Assembly (NCBI GenBank): GCA_937886325.1
Contig: CALABV010000059.1
Span: 1-5,292, forward strand
DNA from: an uncultured Geobacter sp.
Lineage (GTDB): Bacteria > Desulfobacterota > Desulfuromonadia > Geobacterales > Geobacteraceae
Direction: 5' to 3'
DNA length: 5,292 nucleotides
The notes beneath the pieces were generated by a model. It saw only the letters and a program-made list of their open reading frames with translations, ran no database searches and was not told the DNA's origin. Positions 1 through 5,292 of this stretch are shown in pieces (the stretch's first letter is position 1; every line of letters begins with the position of its first letter). The position numbers and the translations under genes were made by a program.

Positions 1-21
1 TTTGCCCTTTGCCCTTTGCCC
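1..21 (-). repeat. Heptanucleotide tandem repeat downstream of flgF
   Basis: Three perfect head-to-tail copies of TTTGCCC on the plus strand, which is GGGCAAA in the sense of the flagellar mRNA. The array lies between the flgF stop and the expected next gene, and may continue past the window edge. Each copy carries a GGG tract separated by four bases. The purine-rich repeat could also supply Shine-Dalgarno-like sequence for the next gene. A seven-base unit outside a reading frame can change in copy number without breaking a protein. The repeat is certain; any function is inference. Confidence 0.85.
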
Positions 22-27
22 TATTTC

Positions 28-762
28 TTACACCTTCCCAAGCTCGTTCACCGCTTTCCCGGTGAGCGTGTCGTAGTTCTGGATCGCCTTCTGGCACGCC
101 TCGTACCCGCGTGTCGTCTCGATGATCCGCACCATTTCTTCGATGGTGTTGACGTTGGATGCCTCAAGGCTTCCCTGGATGACGGAGGTCTTCGTGGCGG
201 GTTGGCCGGCGGCGCCCTCCTCATTGGGCATGAACAGGCCGCCTCCAATCATCTTCAGGTCATAGGGCTTCGGAAAATCGACCACATCGATGGCGCCCGT
301 CTCAATGCCCTCCACGAATATCTTCCCCTGGGAATCAAAGGAAACACTGCTGCCGTTGATGACAATAGGTGCTCCACGGCCCAGTACTTCACGGCCGTCC
401 GCGGTCACCAGCTTGCCGCTTGCGTCAAGCCTGAAATTCCCCTGACGCGTATACGCCTTGCCTTCCGGGGTGTTCACCACGAAAAAGCCGTCCCCGTCCA
501 GGGCAAGGTCCAATGTATTTCCCGTTTTATTTACCGGTCCGGGCGAGAAGTCGATGCCGTACTGTTCCGACACGAGCACCGGGGCATCGGAGGAGCCGCT
601 CTGATCACTTCCCTCGGAAATCGCCGCAAGAACGCTTTCGAACTGAATCGACCCTTTTTTGAAACCGGTTGTATTGCTGTTCGCCAGATTGTTCGCCAGC
701 ACATCCATGCGTTTCATGGAAGCCAGCCCACCTGAAAGCGCCGCATATAACCCGCTGTTCAT
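28..762 (-). CDS. flgF: Flagellar basal-body rod protein FlgF (proximal rod)
   Basis: FlgF is one of the proximal rod subunits of the flagellar drive shaft, exported through the type III apparatus and assembled in the periplasm. The 244-residue product has the usual length (about 250). The N-terminal rod signature is clear (NNLANSNTTGFK, residues 24-35). The central FlgE/F/G-like beta domain includes LDLALDGDGFFVV (84-96) and YTRQGNFRLDASGKLVTADG (104-123). The C-terminal rod helix runs from about 195 to 244, with GSLEASNVNTIEEMVRIIET. There is no cleaved signal peptide, as expected for this export route. FlgF is preferred over FlgG because of its length, the position right after fliA and room for flgG downstream, but the two are close paralogues. 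Translation starts at the ATG at 760-762, with AAGGG seven bases upstream. The spacer to fliA is only 24 bases, so co-transcription is likely. Confidence 0.93.
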   Translation of the reverse strand: MNSGLYAALSGGLASMKRMDVLANNLANSNTTGFKKGSIQFESVLAAISEGSDQSGSSDAPVLVSEQYGIDFSPGPVNKTGNTLDLALDGDGFFVVNTPEGKAYTRQGNFRLDASGKLVTADGREVLGRGAPIVINGSSVSFDSQGKIFVEGIETGAIDVVDFPKPYDLKMIGGGLFMPNEEGAAGQPATKTSVIQGSLEASNVNTIEEMVRIIETTRGYEACQKAIQNYDTLTGKAVNELGKV

Positions 763-769
763 ATCCTGT

Positions 770-774
770 CCCTT
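770..774 (-). promoter_or_regulatory. Ribosome binding site of flgF, inside a G-rich repeat
   Basis: AAGGG lies seven bases before the flgF ATG in the coding sense. A second match, AGGA at 764-767, is one base from the ATG and too close to work. The site is the last G-tract of the G-quadruplex motif at 770-793. Confidence 0.7.
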
Positions 775-793
775 TGTCCCTTTCCCCTACCCC
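770..793 (-). other. Putative G-quadruplex motif across the fliA stop and flgF RBS
   Basis: In the mRNA sense there are four G-tracts: GGGG (790-793), loop TA, GGGG (784-787), loop AAA, GGG (778-780), loop ACAAA, GGG (770-772). This satisfies the usual rule of four tracts of at least three G with loops of one to seven bases. The fliA stop codon TAG (787-789) lies between the first two tracts, and the last tract is part of the flgF Shine-Dalgarno site. The tracts also form an imperfect repeat of AAAGGGAC. The pattern match is direct; folding and any effect on flgF translation are inference. Confidence 0.55.
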
Positions 794-1542
794 GCCAGAT
801 TCTTCATCTTGACCTTGAGTCGAATGACCGCCTGGCTGTGCAGCTGGGAGATGCGTGATTCGGTAAGCCCCAGCACCTCTCCTATCTCTTTCAGGTTCAG
901 TTCCTCGTAGTAGTAGAGGGTGATGACAATCCGCTCCTTTTCCGGAAGCGTCTCGATAGCCTCACCCAGGGACTGGAGAAGTTGTTTCGCCATCATCTGG
1001 TTCTGGGGATTTTCCGTCCCATTGTCGGAGAGAAAATTGAGGAAGCCGAAGGTGCCGCCGTCGTCATCCTCCTGGAAATCATCCAGGCTCATGAAGGACA
1101 GGGAGTGCACCTCCTCGATGAGCTGAAAGTATTTTTCCAGATCCATGCCCATGGCCTCAGCCACCTCTTCACTGCTCGGGTTTCGCCCCAACTTCTGCTC
1201 GAGCACAGCAAACTCGTGTTCGAGCCGCTTGTATTTCTCCCGCAGTGTCCTGGGAAGCCAATCCTGGGCGCGCAGTTCGTCCATGATCGAACCCATGATG
1301 CGTTTTTCGGCGAATGTCTTGAACTGGATGCCGCGGTTGGGATCGAAACGCTCCGCCGCCGTGATAAGACCGACAACAGCCACGCTCAGCAGGTCCTGCT
1401 GGTCAAGGTGCGGCGGTAGTTTCGCGGATATCCTGCCGACCAGGTATTTGACCAGGGGAAGATGTGACATGATTAATTCATCCCTGTTCTGGAAAGGGCT
1501 GAACCGGCTCTCCGCTCCGTATGCTTTCGCAAGATTATTCAT
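787..1542 (-). CDS. fliA: RNA polymerase sigma factor for flagellar operon (FliA/WhiG family, sigma-28)
   Basis: This is the alternative sigma factor that directs RNA polymerase to late flagellar and chemotaxis promoters; it is normally held by the anti-sigma factor FlgM until the hook is complete. The 251-residue protein has the family's size (about 240-260). Region 2 covers roughly 20-103, with the core-binding and -10-recognition stretch FDPNRGIQFKTFAEKRIMGS (66-85) followed by MDELRAQDWLPRTLREK. Region 3 is about 105-185. Region 4 is about 195-250, with the helix-turn-helix LNLKEIGEVLGLTESRISQL (215-234) for the -35 element. Translation starts at the ATG at 1540-1542, with GGAG five bases upstream. 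The gene lies 75 bases after flhF and 24 before flgF. No sigma-28 promoter was found in front of it, so read-through from flhA is the simplest source of expression. Confidence 0.96.
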   Translation of the reverse strand: MNNLAKAYGAESRFSPFQNRDELIMSHLPLVKYLVGRISAKLPPHLDQQDLLSVAVVGLITAAERFDPNRGIQFKTFAEKRIMGSIMDELRAQDWLPRTLREKYKRLEHEFAVLEQKLGRNPSSEEVAEAMGMDLEKYFQLIEEVHSLSFMSLDDFQEDDDGGTFGFLNFLSDNGTENPQNQMMAKQLLQSLGEAIETLPEKERIVITLYYYEELNLKEIGEVLGLTESRISQLHSQAVIRLKVKMKNLAG

Positions 1543-1628
1543 AACAACTCCGTTTCATAATCCATGACAATCAGGTACTCGGTATAGTTATCACACTCAA
1601 AGGCTTCCCTGTTTCGCTCAGCCTTCAC
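1539..1628 (-). other. Short open frame bridging flhF and fliA (possible coupling peptide or flhG remnant)
   Basis: A 29-codon frame runs from a GTG at 1626-1628, overlapping the end of flhF, to a TGA at 1539-1541 that overlaps the fliA ATG as ATGA. An internal ATG at 1563-1565 would give eight codons. The peptide ends YLIVMDYETELL. Neither start has a good Shine-Dalgarno site, and a frame this short stays open by chance fairly often. It occupies the place where flhG usually sits, but I do not recognise FlhG sequence in it. It may simply be spacer; it is recorded because of the overlaps at both ends. Confidence 0.18.
1548..1551 (-). promoter_or_regulatory. Ribosome binding site of fliA
   Basis: GGAG lies five bases before the ATG of fliA and supports the start at 1542. 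It lies inside the short open frame that ends on this ATG, so any translation of that frame would run through the site. Confidence 0.75.
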
Positions 1629-2958
1629 CCAGGACGAGATCGGCCACTTTTCCGCCGGTGGCCGGTTCGATGTCCTCGGGAACACGTTGTCCTTTCGTGA
1701 AGTAGGAAAGGGGCAATTTCTTTTCGAGATGCAGATTGATAATCGATCCGAACGAACTGCTTTCGTCCAGCTTGGTGAACAGAAGCCTCTTTATGGGCAG
1801 TGCGCTGAAGCTGTCGACGATTGAGCGGAGCTCTCGTTCGCGGGTGGTAGCCGCAACGCAGAGGTGGGTCTCGATGGTGGAAGCAGACCGGAGCAGATCC
1901 CGCAGATTCTCTATCGTTTCACTGTCCTTCGGGCTTCTGCCGACGGTGTCGATAAGGATAAGATCCTTGTCTTCATGAAGCGCGATGGCCTTTTCCAGTT
2001 CCTTCCGCGTTGACGCCACCTCCAGCGGCACTCCCATGATCCGGGAGTAGGTCTTCAGCTGTTCGACGGCGCCGACACGGAACGTGTCAATCGTCACCAG
2101 AGCTATCTTCGCCTTTCTTGAAACAGTGTAGTACGCCGCGAGCTTGGCGATGGTGGTGGTCTTTCCTACGCCGGTGGGGCCGACAAGGGCGACGATTCTC
2201 GGCCCGCCTTTTTTCAACTTGATGGGACCGCTGCACTTCACGGTAGCCTCAACCGCATCCTTCAACCTCTTACCGAGATCAGCAACGACATCCCCATGAC
2301 TTTCCATGGTTTTTACTTTCTGAACAAGGGCAACGATCGCGGCCTCTCCCACTCCCGCATCGTGAAGCGCGGAAGATATCCGGCCCAGGGCTCCCGCATC
2401 CGCTTCCAGACATCGTGCATCGTCTTCTTGTGGTGTTTCCTTAGCAGGACGTACCACGGGAAAAGGAAGGGGAGAAACGGCATTCCCCTCTCCCGTCATC
2501 ACGGAATCAACGAGCGCCTTCTTCAGATCCCGGCGAGCGTCCGGGGATAGGTCTGAAACGGTAAAGTCCCGAGTGGGGTCAAGGTTCTCTTTTTCCACGA
2601 CAGCCGGAACAGGGCGTTCGACCGTCTCTATCCGCCGGATTTCATCCTGACCGGCAATGGCGTCGACCCGCTCGCGGAGTTCCCGCAATTCCCGCACCAG
2701 GGGTTCCAGCATCGATTTTCGAAACTCATCCAGGGTCGTGCTCTCCTGGCTTGTCTCTTCCGGAACAGCCGGATACCGTCGCGTCGGCGGGGCGCCGGTT
2801 GTTGCGGTAACACGGAAAACAGGCTTGCTGAACAGCCCCAGAATCCCTTTGCGCTTCTCTCTGCGGGAAGAAATAATCATGGCGTCCGGTCCCAGCTCGG
2901 TCTTAACCATCTGCAATGCTTCCGCCATATTTCCTGCTTGAAAGGTTCTAGTTTGCAT
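1618..2958 (-). CDS. flhF: Flagellar biosynthesis GTPase FlhF (SRP-type)
   Basis: FlhF is a membrane-associated GTPase of the Ffh/FtsY class that marks the site, usually a pole, where a new flagellum is built. The 446-residue protein shows the family layout. There is a short conserved N-terminal B domain (MQTRTFQAGNMAEALQ at 1-16, then GPDAMIISSRREKRKG). A variable, proline- and charge-rich linker covers about 55-180, with a likely coiled stretch near 75-110. A helical N domain spans about 185-245, and the G domain runs from about 250 to the end. GTPase motifs are intact: P-loop GPTGVGKT (260-267), DTFRVGAVEQLKTY (291-304), DTVGRSP (337-343, where DTAGRS is more usual) and TKLDE (395-399). 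The ATG at 2956-2958 lies inside the last codons of flhA, with GGTGA six bases upstream, so translational coupling is likely. The usual partner gene flhG does not follow. Confidence 0.95.
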   Translation of the reverse strand: MQTRTFQAGNMAEALQMVKTELGPDAMIISSRREKRKGILGLFSKPVFRVTATTGAPPTRRYPAVPEETSQESTTLDEFRKSMLEPLVRELRELRERVDAIAGQDEIRRIETVERPVPAVVEKENLDPTRDFTVSDLSPDARRDLKKALVDSVMTGEGNAVSPLPFPVVRPAKETPQEDDARCLEADAGALGRISSALHDAGVGEAAIVALVQKVKTMESHGDVVADLGKRLKDAVEATVKCSGPIKLKKGGPRIVALVGPTGVGKTTTIAKLAAYYTVSRKAKIALVTIDTFRVGAVEQLKTYSRIMGVPLEVASTRKELEKAIALHEDKDLILIDTVGRSPKDSETIENLRDLLRSASTIETHLCVAATTRERELRSIVDSFSALPIKRLLFTKLDESSSFGSIINLHLEKKLPLSYFTKGQRVPEDIEPATGGKVADLVLGEG

Positions 2959-5035
2959 CGACGGTCACCACTCCCAGAGATTGAATTTTTATATTCGGTG
3001 GAATTTCATTGTGAGACAGGACGGCAAGGTTCGGCAGAAATCTTTCCGTCAGCTTCTTGACATGACGCCGGACCGATGGAGAAGCAAGGAGCACCGGGTG
3101 GCTTCCCGTCTGGTTGAACCTGTCCATCGTCACCCGAATCGAGGAGAGGATGCGCTGGGCAAGCCCCGGCTCGATTGCCAGGTAGCCGCCCTGGTCCGAT
3201 GGCTGCACCGACTCGGCGATAACTTCCTCTACCTGTCGGTCCAAGGTAAGGAGAGCAAGGACATCATCGTCCTGCTTGTACTGATCCACGAGATACCGTC
3301 CGAGCCCCTGCCGAACGAATTCGGTGAGGATCTCCGGGTCCTTGGTGACCCCGCCGTAGTCGGCCAGGATCTCGAGAATAGTCCTCAGATCGCGAATGGA
3401 GACATTTTCCTTGAGCAGGTTGTGCACCACCTTGAGAACCGCGCCGAGGCTCAGGGTACCGGGCACCAGTTCGTCTACCACCTTCGGGCAGCTTGCGGCG
3501 AGATTGTCGAGAAGCTGCTGCATCTCCTGCCTTCCCACCAGCTCATGGGCGTGCTTCTTGATGATCTCGCTGATGTGGGTGGCCATGATTGTCGTGGTAT
3601 CCACGACCGTATACCCGCTGACCTGCGCATGCTCCTTTTCCGCAGCCTTGATCCAGACCGCGGGCAGGCCGAACACCGGCTCCGTCGTTTTTGCGCCCGC
3701 AAGCTCGCCCGTCGCGGCGCCCGAATCCATGGCGAGGAACTGTCCGGTCATATTCCCGCCGGCAACCTTCGCGCCCTTGATGATGATGGAGTACTCATGG
3801 GGTTTCAGCTGGAGGTTGTCATGGATGTGGATGGGAGGAACGACAAACCCCATCTTTTGGGCAAAGTTCTTCCGCATGGAGCGAATCCTCTCCAGAAGCT
3901 CTCCCTTTTGCGCCGCGTCAACCAGCGGCACGAGACCATACCCGACCTCCAGCTCAAGGAGGTCCACGGGACGGATGGCCGTAAGCTGGTCAGCATGCTC
4001 ATCCCCGGCCGAGGCGGAAAGGATATCGTCGCCCTCTTCAACAACCTCAGCCTTTTCGCGGGCCAGCCTGCCGCCCAGATAGGCAATGCCGGAAAGGAGG
4101 AAGAACGCGAAATGGGGAAGCCCCGGTATCAGGCCGAAACAGAAAAGCACCCCTGACGACACATAGAATGCCTTGGGATAGTTCAGAAACTGGCCGGTAA
4201 TCTCATGGCCGAAGTTTTTCTCGTCAGCGGAACGGGTAACGATGATGCCGGCTGCCGTGGAGATGATCAGCGCCGGTATCTGCGCCACGAGCCCCTCGCC
4301 GATAGTCAGGAGGGTATAGTTGGCAAGCGCGACGTCGAGGGGCATCCCCTTCTGCCAGACACCGATGACGAAGCCGCCGACAATGTTGGTCAGCATGATG
4401 AGAACAGCAGCGATGGCGTCTCCCCGCACGAACTTGCTGGCGCCGTCCATGGAGCCGTAGAATTCCGATTCCCTCGCTATTTTCGAGCGTCGCGCCCGCG
4501 CTTCCTTTTCATTGATGATTCCTGATGACAGGTCGGCATCGATTGCCATCTGCTTGCCCGGCATGGCGTCCAGGGTAAAGCGCGCGGCGACCTCGGCCAC
4601 GCGTCCCGCGCCCTTGGTGATTACCACGAAGTTGATGATCACGAGGATGAGGAAGATAACGGCGCCTACAATGTAATTGCCGCCCACCACGAACTGCCCG
4701 AATGCCTTGATGACAGCCCCGGCGGCCTCCACCCCTTCGCTCCCGTGGAGGAGAATGAGGCGGGTCGAGGCGATGTTGAGGGCCAGGCGGAACAGGGTGG
4801 TAACCAGGAGAATCGAGGGGAAAACGGAAAAATCGAGAGGCTGGGTCGTATACAGGCCGACCAGCAGGATTGCCAGTGCGATGGTGATGTTTGCCGCAAG
4901 AAAAATGTCCAGGAAAAATGCGGGGAGCGGAATAATCATCAGGGCAAGGATGCCGATGAGGGCAATTGCCATGTAGATATCGGAGTTGTTCCGGGAGGAT
5001 CGATGCTCCAGTGTTTCCGCGGAAGAAGATGCCAT
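2948..5035 (-). CDS. flhA: Flagellar type III export gate protein FlhA (FHIPEP family)
   Basis: FlhA is the inner-membrane export gate of the flagellar type III secretion system; it uses the proton motive force and docks chaperone-substrate complexes. The 695-residue product has the family's normal length. The N-terminal half (about 20-322) is hydrophobic and fits eight membrane helices. The FHIPEP signature RLALNIASTRLILL is at 83-96. The cytoplasmic loop with AARFTLDAMPGKQMAIDADL follows at about 150-170. SKFVRGDAIA is at 200-209; its Asp206 matches the conserved aspartate (Asp208 in Salmonella) needed for proton-driven export. A long cytoplasmic domain fills about 325-695. I prefer the ATG at 5033-5035 over the GTG just before it (5036-5038), because AAGGA lies seven bases from the ATG and only four from the GTG. 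The last 11 bases overlap flhF. The gene appears to be first in its transcript. Confidence 0.97.
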   Translation of the reverse strand: MASSSAETLEHRSSRNNSDIYMAIALIGILALMIIPLPAFFLDIFLAANITIALAILLVGLYTTQPLDFSVFPSILLVTTLFRLALNIASTRLILLHGSEGVEAAGAVIKAFGQFVVGGNYIVGAVIFLILVIINFVVITKGAGRVAEVAARFTLDAMPGKQMAIDADLSSGIINEKEARARRSKIARESEFYGSMDGASKFVRGDAIAAVLIMLTNIVGGFVIGVWQKGMPLDVALANYTLLTIGEGLVAQIPALIISTAAGIIVTRSADEKNFGHEITGQFLNYPKAFYVSSGVLFCFGLIPGLPHFAFFLLSGIAYLGGRLAREKAEVVEEGDDILSASAGDEHADQLTAIRPVDLLELEVGYGLVPLVDAAQKGELLERIRSMRKNFAQKMGFVVPPIHIHDNLQLKPHEYSIIIKGAKVAGGNMTGQFLAMDSGAATGELAGAKTTEPVFGLPAVWIKAAEKEHAQVSGYTVVDTTTIMATHISEIIKKHAHELVGRQEMQQLLDNLAASCPKVVDELVPGTLSLGAVLKVVHNLLKENVSIRDLRTILEILADYGGVTKDPEILTEFVRQGLGRYLVDQYKQDDDVLALLTLDRQVEEVIAESVQPSDQGGYLAIEPGLAQRILSSIRVTMDRFNQTGSHPVLLASPSVRRHVKKLTERFLPNLAVLSHNEIPPNIKIQSLGVVTVDAN

Positions 5036-5042
5036 CACTTTT

Positions 5043-5047
5043 TCCTT
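5043..5047 (-). promoter_or_regulatory. Ribosome binding site of flhA (decides the start)
   Basis: AAGGA is followed by seven bases and then ATG (5033-5035). Its distance to the adjacent in-frame GTG (5036-5038) is only four bases. This favours the ATG as the true start and removes one residue from the longest open frame. Confidence 0.75.
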
Positions 5048-5083
5048 GTCATTTCATAAAGTTATTGCGTGTCACCCTATATT

Positions 5084-5099
5084 TGCAACCGATGTGCCA
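5084..5099 (-). promoter_or_regulatory. Sigma-54 (RpoN) -24/-12 promoter for flhA
   Basis: The coding-sense sequence TGGCACATCGGTTGCA matches the sigma-54 consensus TGGCAC-N5-TTGCW. The invariant GG (5097-5098) and GC (5085-5086) are exactly ten bases apart. Transcription should start near 5072-5074, giving a leader of about 37 bases to the flhA ATG. It is the only gene-facing site of this quality in the window and lies in a non-coding region. RpoN control of early flagellar operons is known in several proteobacteria, including Geobacter. The motif is directly visible; activity is inferred. Confidence 0.85.
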
Positions 5100-5105
5100 T
5101 CTCCA

Positions 5106-5117
5106 GGAAATATTTCC
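5106..5117. promoter_or_regulatory. 12-base perfect palindrome next to the flhA promoter
   Basis: GGAAATATTTCC is a perfect inverted repeat whose centre lies about 38 bases upstream of the predicted start, seven bases beyond the -24 element. A dimeric regulator bound here could block sigma-54 polymerase; an AT-rich core could also ease bending. No matching regulator is recognised, so the role is open. Confidence 0.4.
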
Positions 5118-5164
5118 GGCGGAATACATGCCTCGTCATCTGTCTGCCACAAGGGCTCCAAGCC

Positions 5165-5174
5165 TGTCATGACA
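5165..5174. promoter_or_regulatory. Candidate enhancer dyad (TGTCATGACA) for a sigma-54 activator
   Basis: A perfect 10-base palindrome is centred about 96 bases upstream of the predicted transcription start, within the range where sigma-54 activators usually bind. A half-like copy, ATGACA, recurs at 5207-5212. The activator, perhaps an FleQ/FgrM-type protein, is not encoded in the window, so the assignment rests on spacing and symmetry only. Confidence 0.35.
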
Positions 5175-5292
5175 ACGGTTTGCGGCGGATCCGATGTGCG
5201 GTATCGATGACATTGGACCGGGTACCGGAACCCGACAGCCCTCTTTGCGACAGGATTTTGAAAAGGTGTGAGTCAAGCTTTTGTCAAAAAAA

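Larger units (their letters stand above)
5039..5292. other. Non-coding upstream region of the flhA transcript
   Basis: This 254-base stretch has no open frame with convincing coding character on either strand. It holds the sigma-54 promoter, two palindromes, a 9-base direct repeat CCGATGTGC (5089-5097 and 5191-5199) and a weak inverted repeat CGGGT/ACCCG (5219-5223 and 5230-5234). Near the right edge, in the coding sense, TTGAC occurs twice eleven bases apart (5283-5287 and 5272-5276). The flhB gene, often found just before flhA, is not present here. Confidence 0.6.

Noticed and set aside
16..735. Plus-strand open frame of 239 codons opposite flgF
   Set aside because: It mirrors the flgF gene almost exactly, starts within the repeat region and has no family motif. 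It is a shadow of the real gene.
1543..1617. Terminator or sigma-28 promoter in the flhF-fliA gap
   Set aside because: No stable hairpin followed by a T-run, and no TAAA-N15-GCCGATAA-like pattern, is visible on the coding strand.
2913..2927. Sigma-54-like sequence TGGCGGAAGCATTGC near the start of flhF
   Set aside because: The GG/GC spacing fits, but the CAC part of the -24 element is missing, and the bases encode conserved N-terminal FlhF residues (MAEALQ). Coincidence is the better explanation.
2981..4156. Long plus-strand open frame of 391 codons opposite flhA
   Set aside because: It is antisense to the conserved cytoplasmic domain of FlhA and shows no recognisable domain. Long antisense frames are expected opposite GC-rich genes.
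5255..5287. Possible sigma-70 promoter with TTGACA at 5282-5287
   Set aside because: No acceptable -10 hexamer lies 16-18 bases downstream: TTTTCA at 17 bases is poor, and CAAAAT is 21 bases away.
5136..5291. Minus-strand open frame of 51 codons entering from the right edge and ending in TGA at 5136
   Set aside because: Its codon choice lacks the GC-rich third positions of the neighbouring genes, the peptide resembles no FlhB C-terminus, and it covers the candidate enhancer dyad. A frame of this length is not rare by chance.

Overview
The window is a block of four flagellar genes, all on the minus strand and so read from right to left: flhA (export gate), flhF (SRP-type GTPase), fliA (flagellar sigma factor) and flgF (proximal rod protein). 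Start codons, Shine-Dalgarno sites and family motifs are clear for each, and none is broken. The left edge lies 27 bases past the flgF stop, where flgG would be expected. The gene order, GC-rich third codon positions and a sigma-54 promoter ahead of flhA suggest a motile, Gram-negative deltaproteobacterium of the Geobacter/Desulfuromonadales type. That placement is inference from gene order and protein character, not from a search.

Layout from right to left. Bases 5039-5292 are a 254-base upstream region with no convincing gene. It holds a good -24/-12 sigma-54 promoter (5084-5099), a 12-base palindrome just upstream of it and a 10-base palindrome about 96 bases upstream of the predicted transcription start. 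flhA follows (2948-5035), overlapping flhF (1618-2958) by 11 bases. A 75-base gap separates flhF from fliA (787-1542), and a 24-base G-rich spacer separates fliA from flgF (28-762). Bases 1-21 are three perfect copies of a 7-base repeat.

How the genes fit together: FlhA forms the export channel that secretes rod proteins including FlgF; FlhF places and starts the flagellum at the pole; FliA switches on late genes. The tight spacing suggests a single transcript started by RpoN, which would put FliA production under sigma-54 control and link early and late flagellar gene classes.

Three points deserve attention. (1) flhG (fleN), which normally sits between flhF and fliA, is absent, and only a 29-codon open frame spans the gap. 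(2) The fliA-flgF junction matches the canonical G-quadruplex pattern on the mRNA-sense strand and covers the fliA stop codon and the flgF ribosome binding site; a similar G-rich heptad repeat follows flgF. (3) The flhA promoter region carries well-placed dyads. I found no mobile element, CRISPR array, RNA gene or wholly new system.
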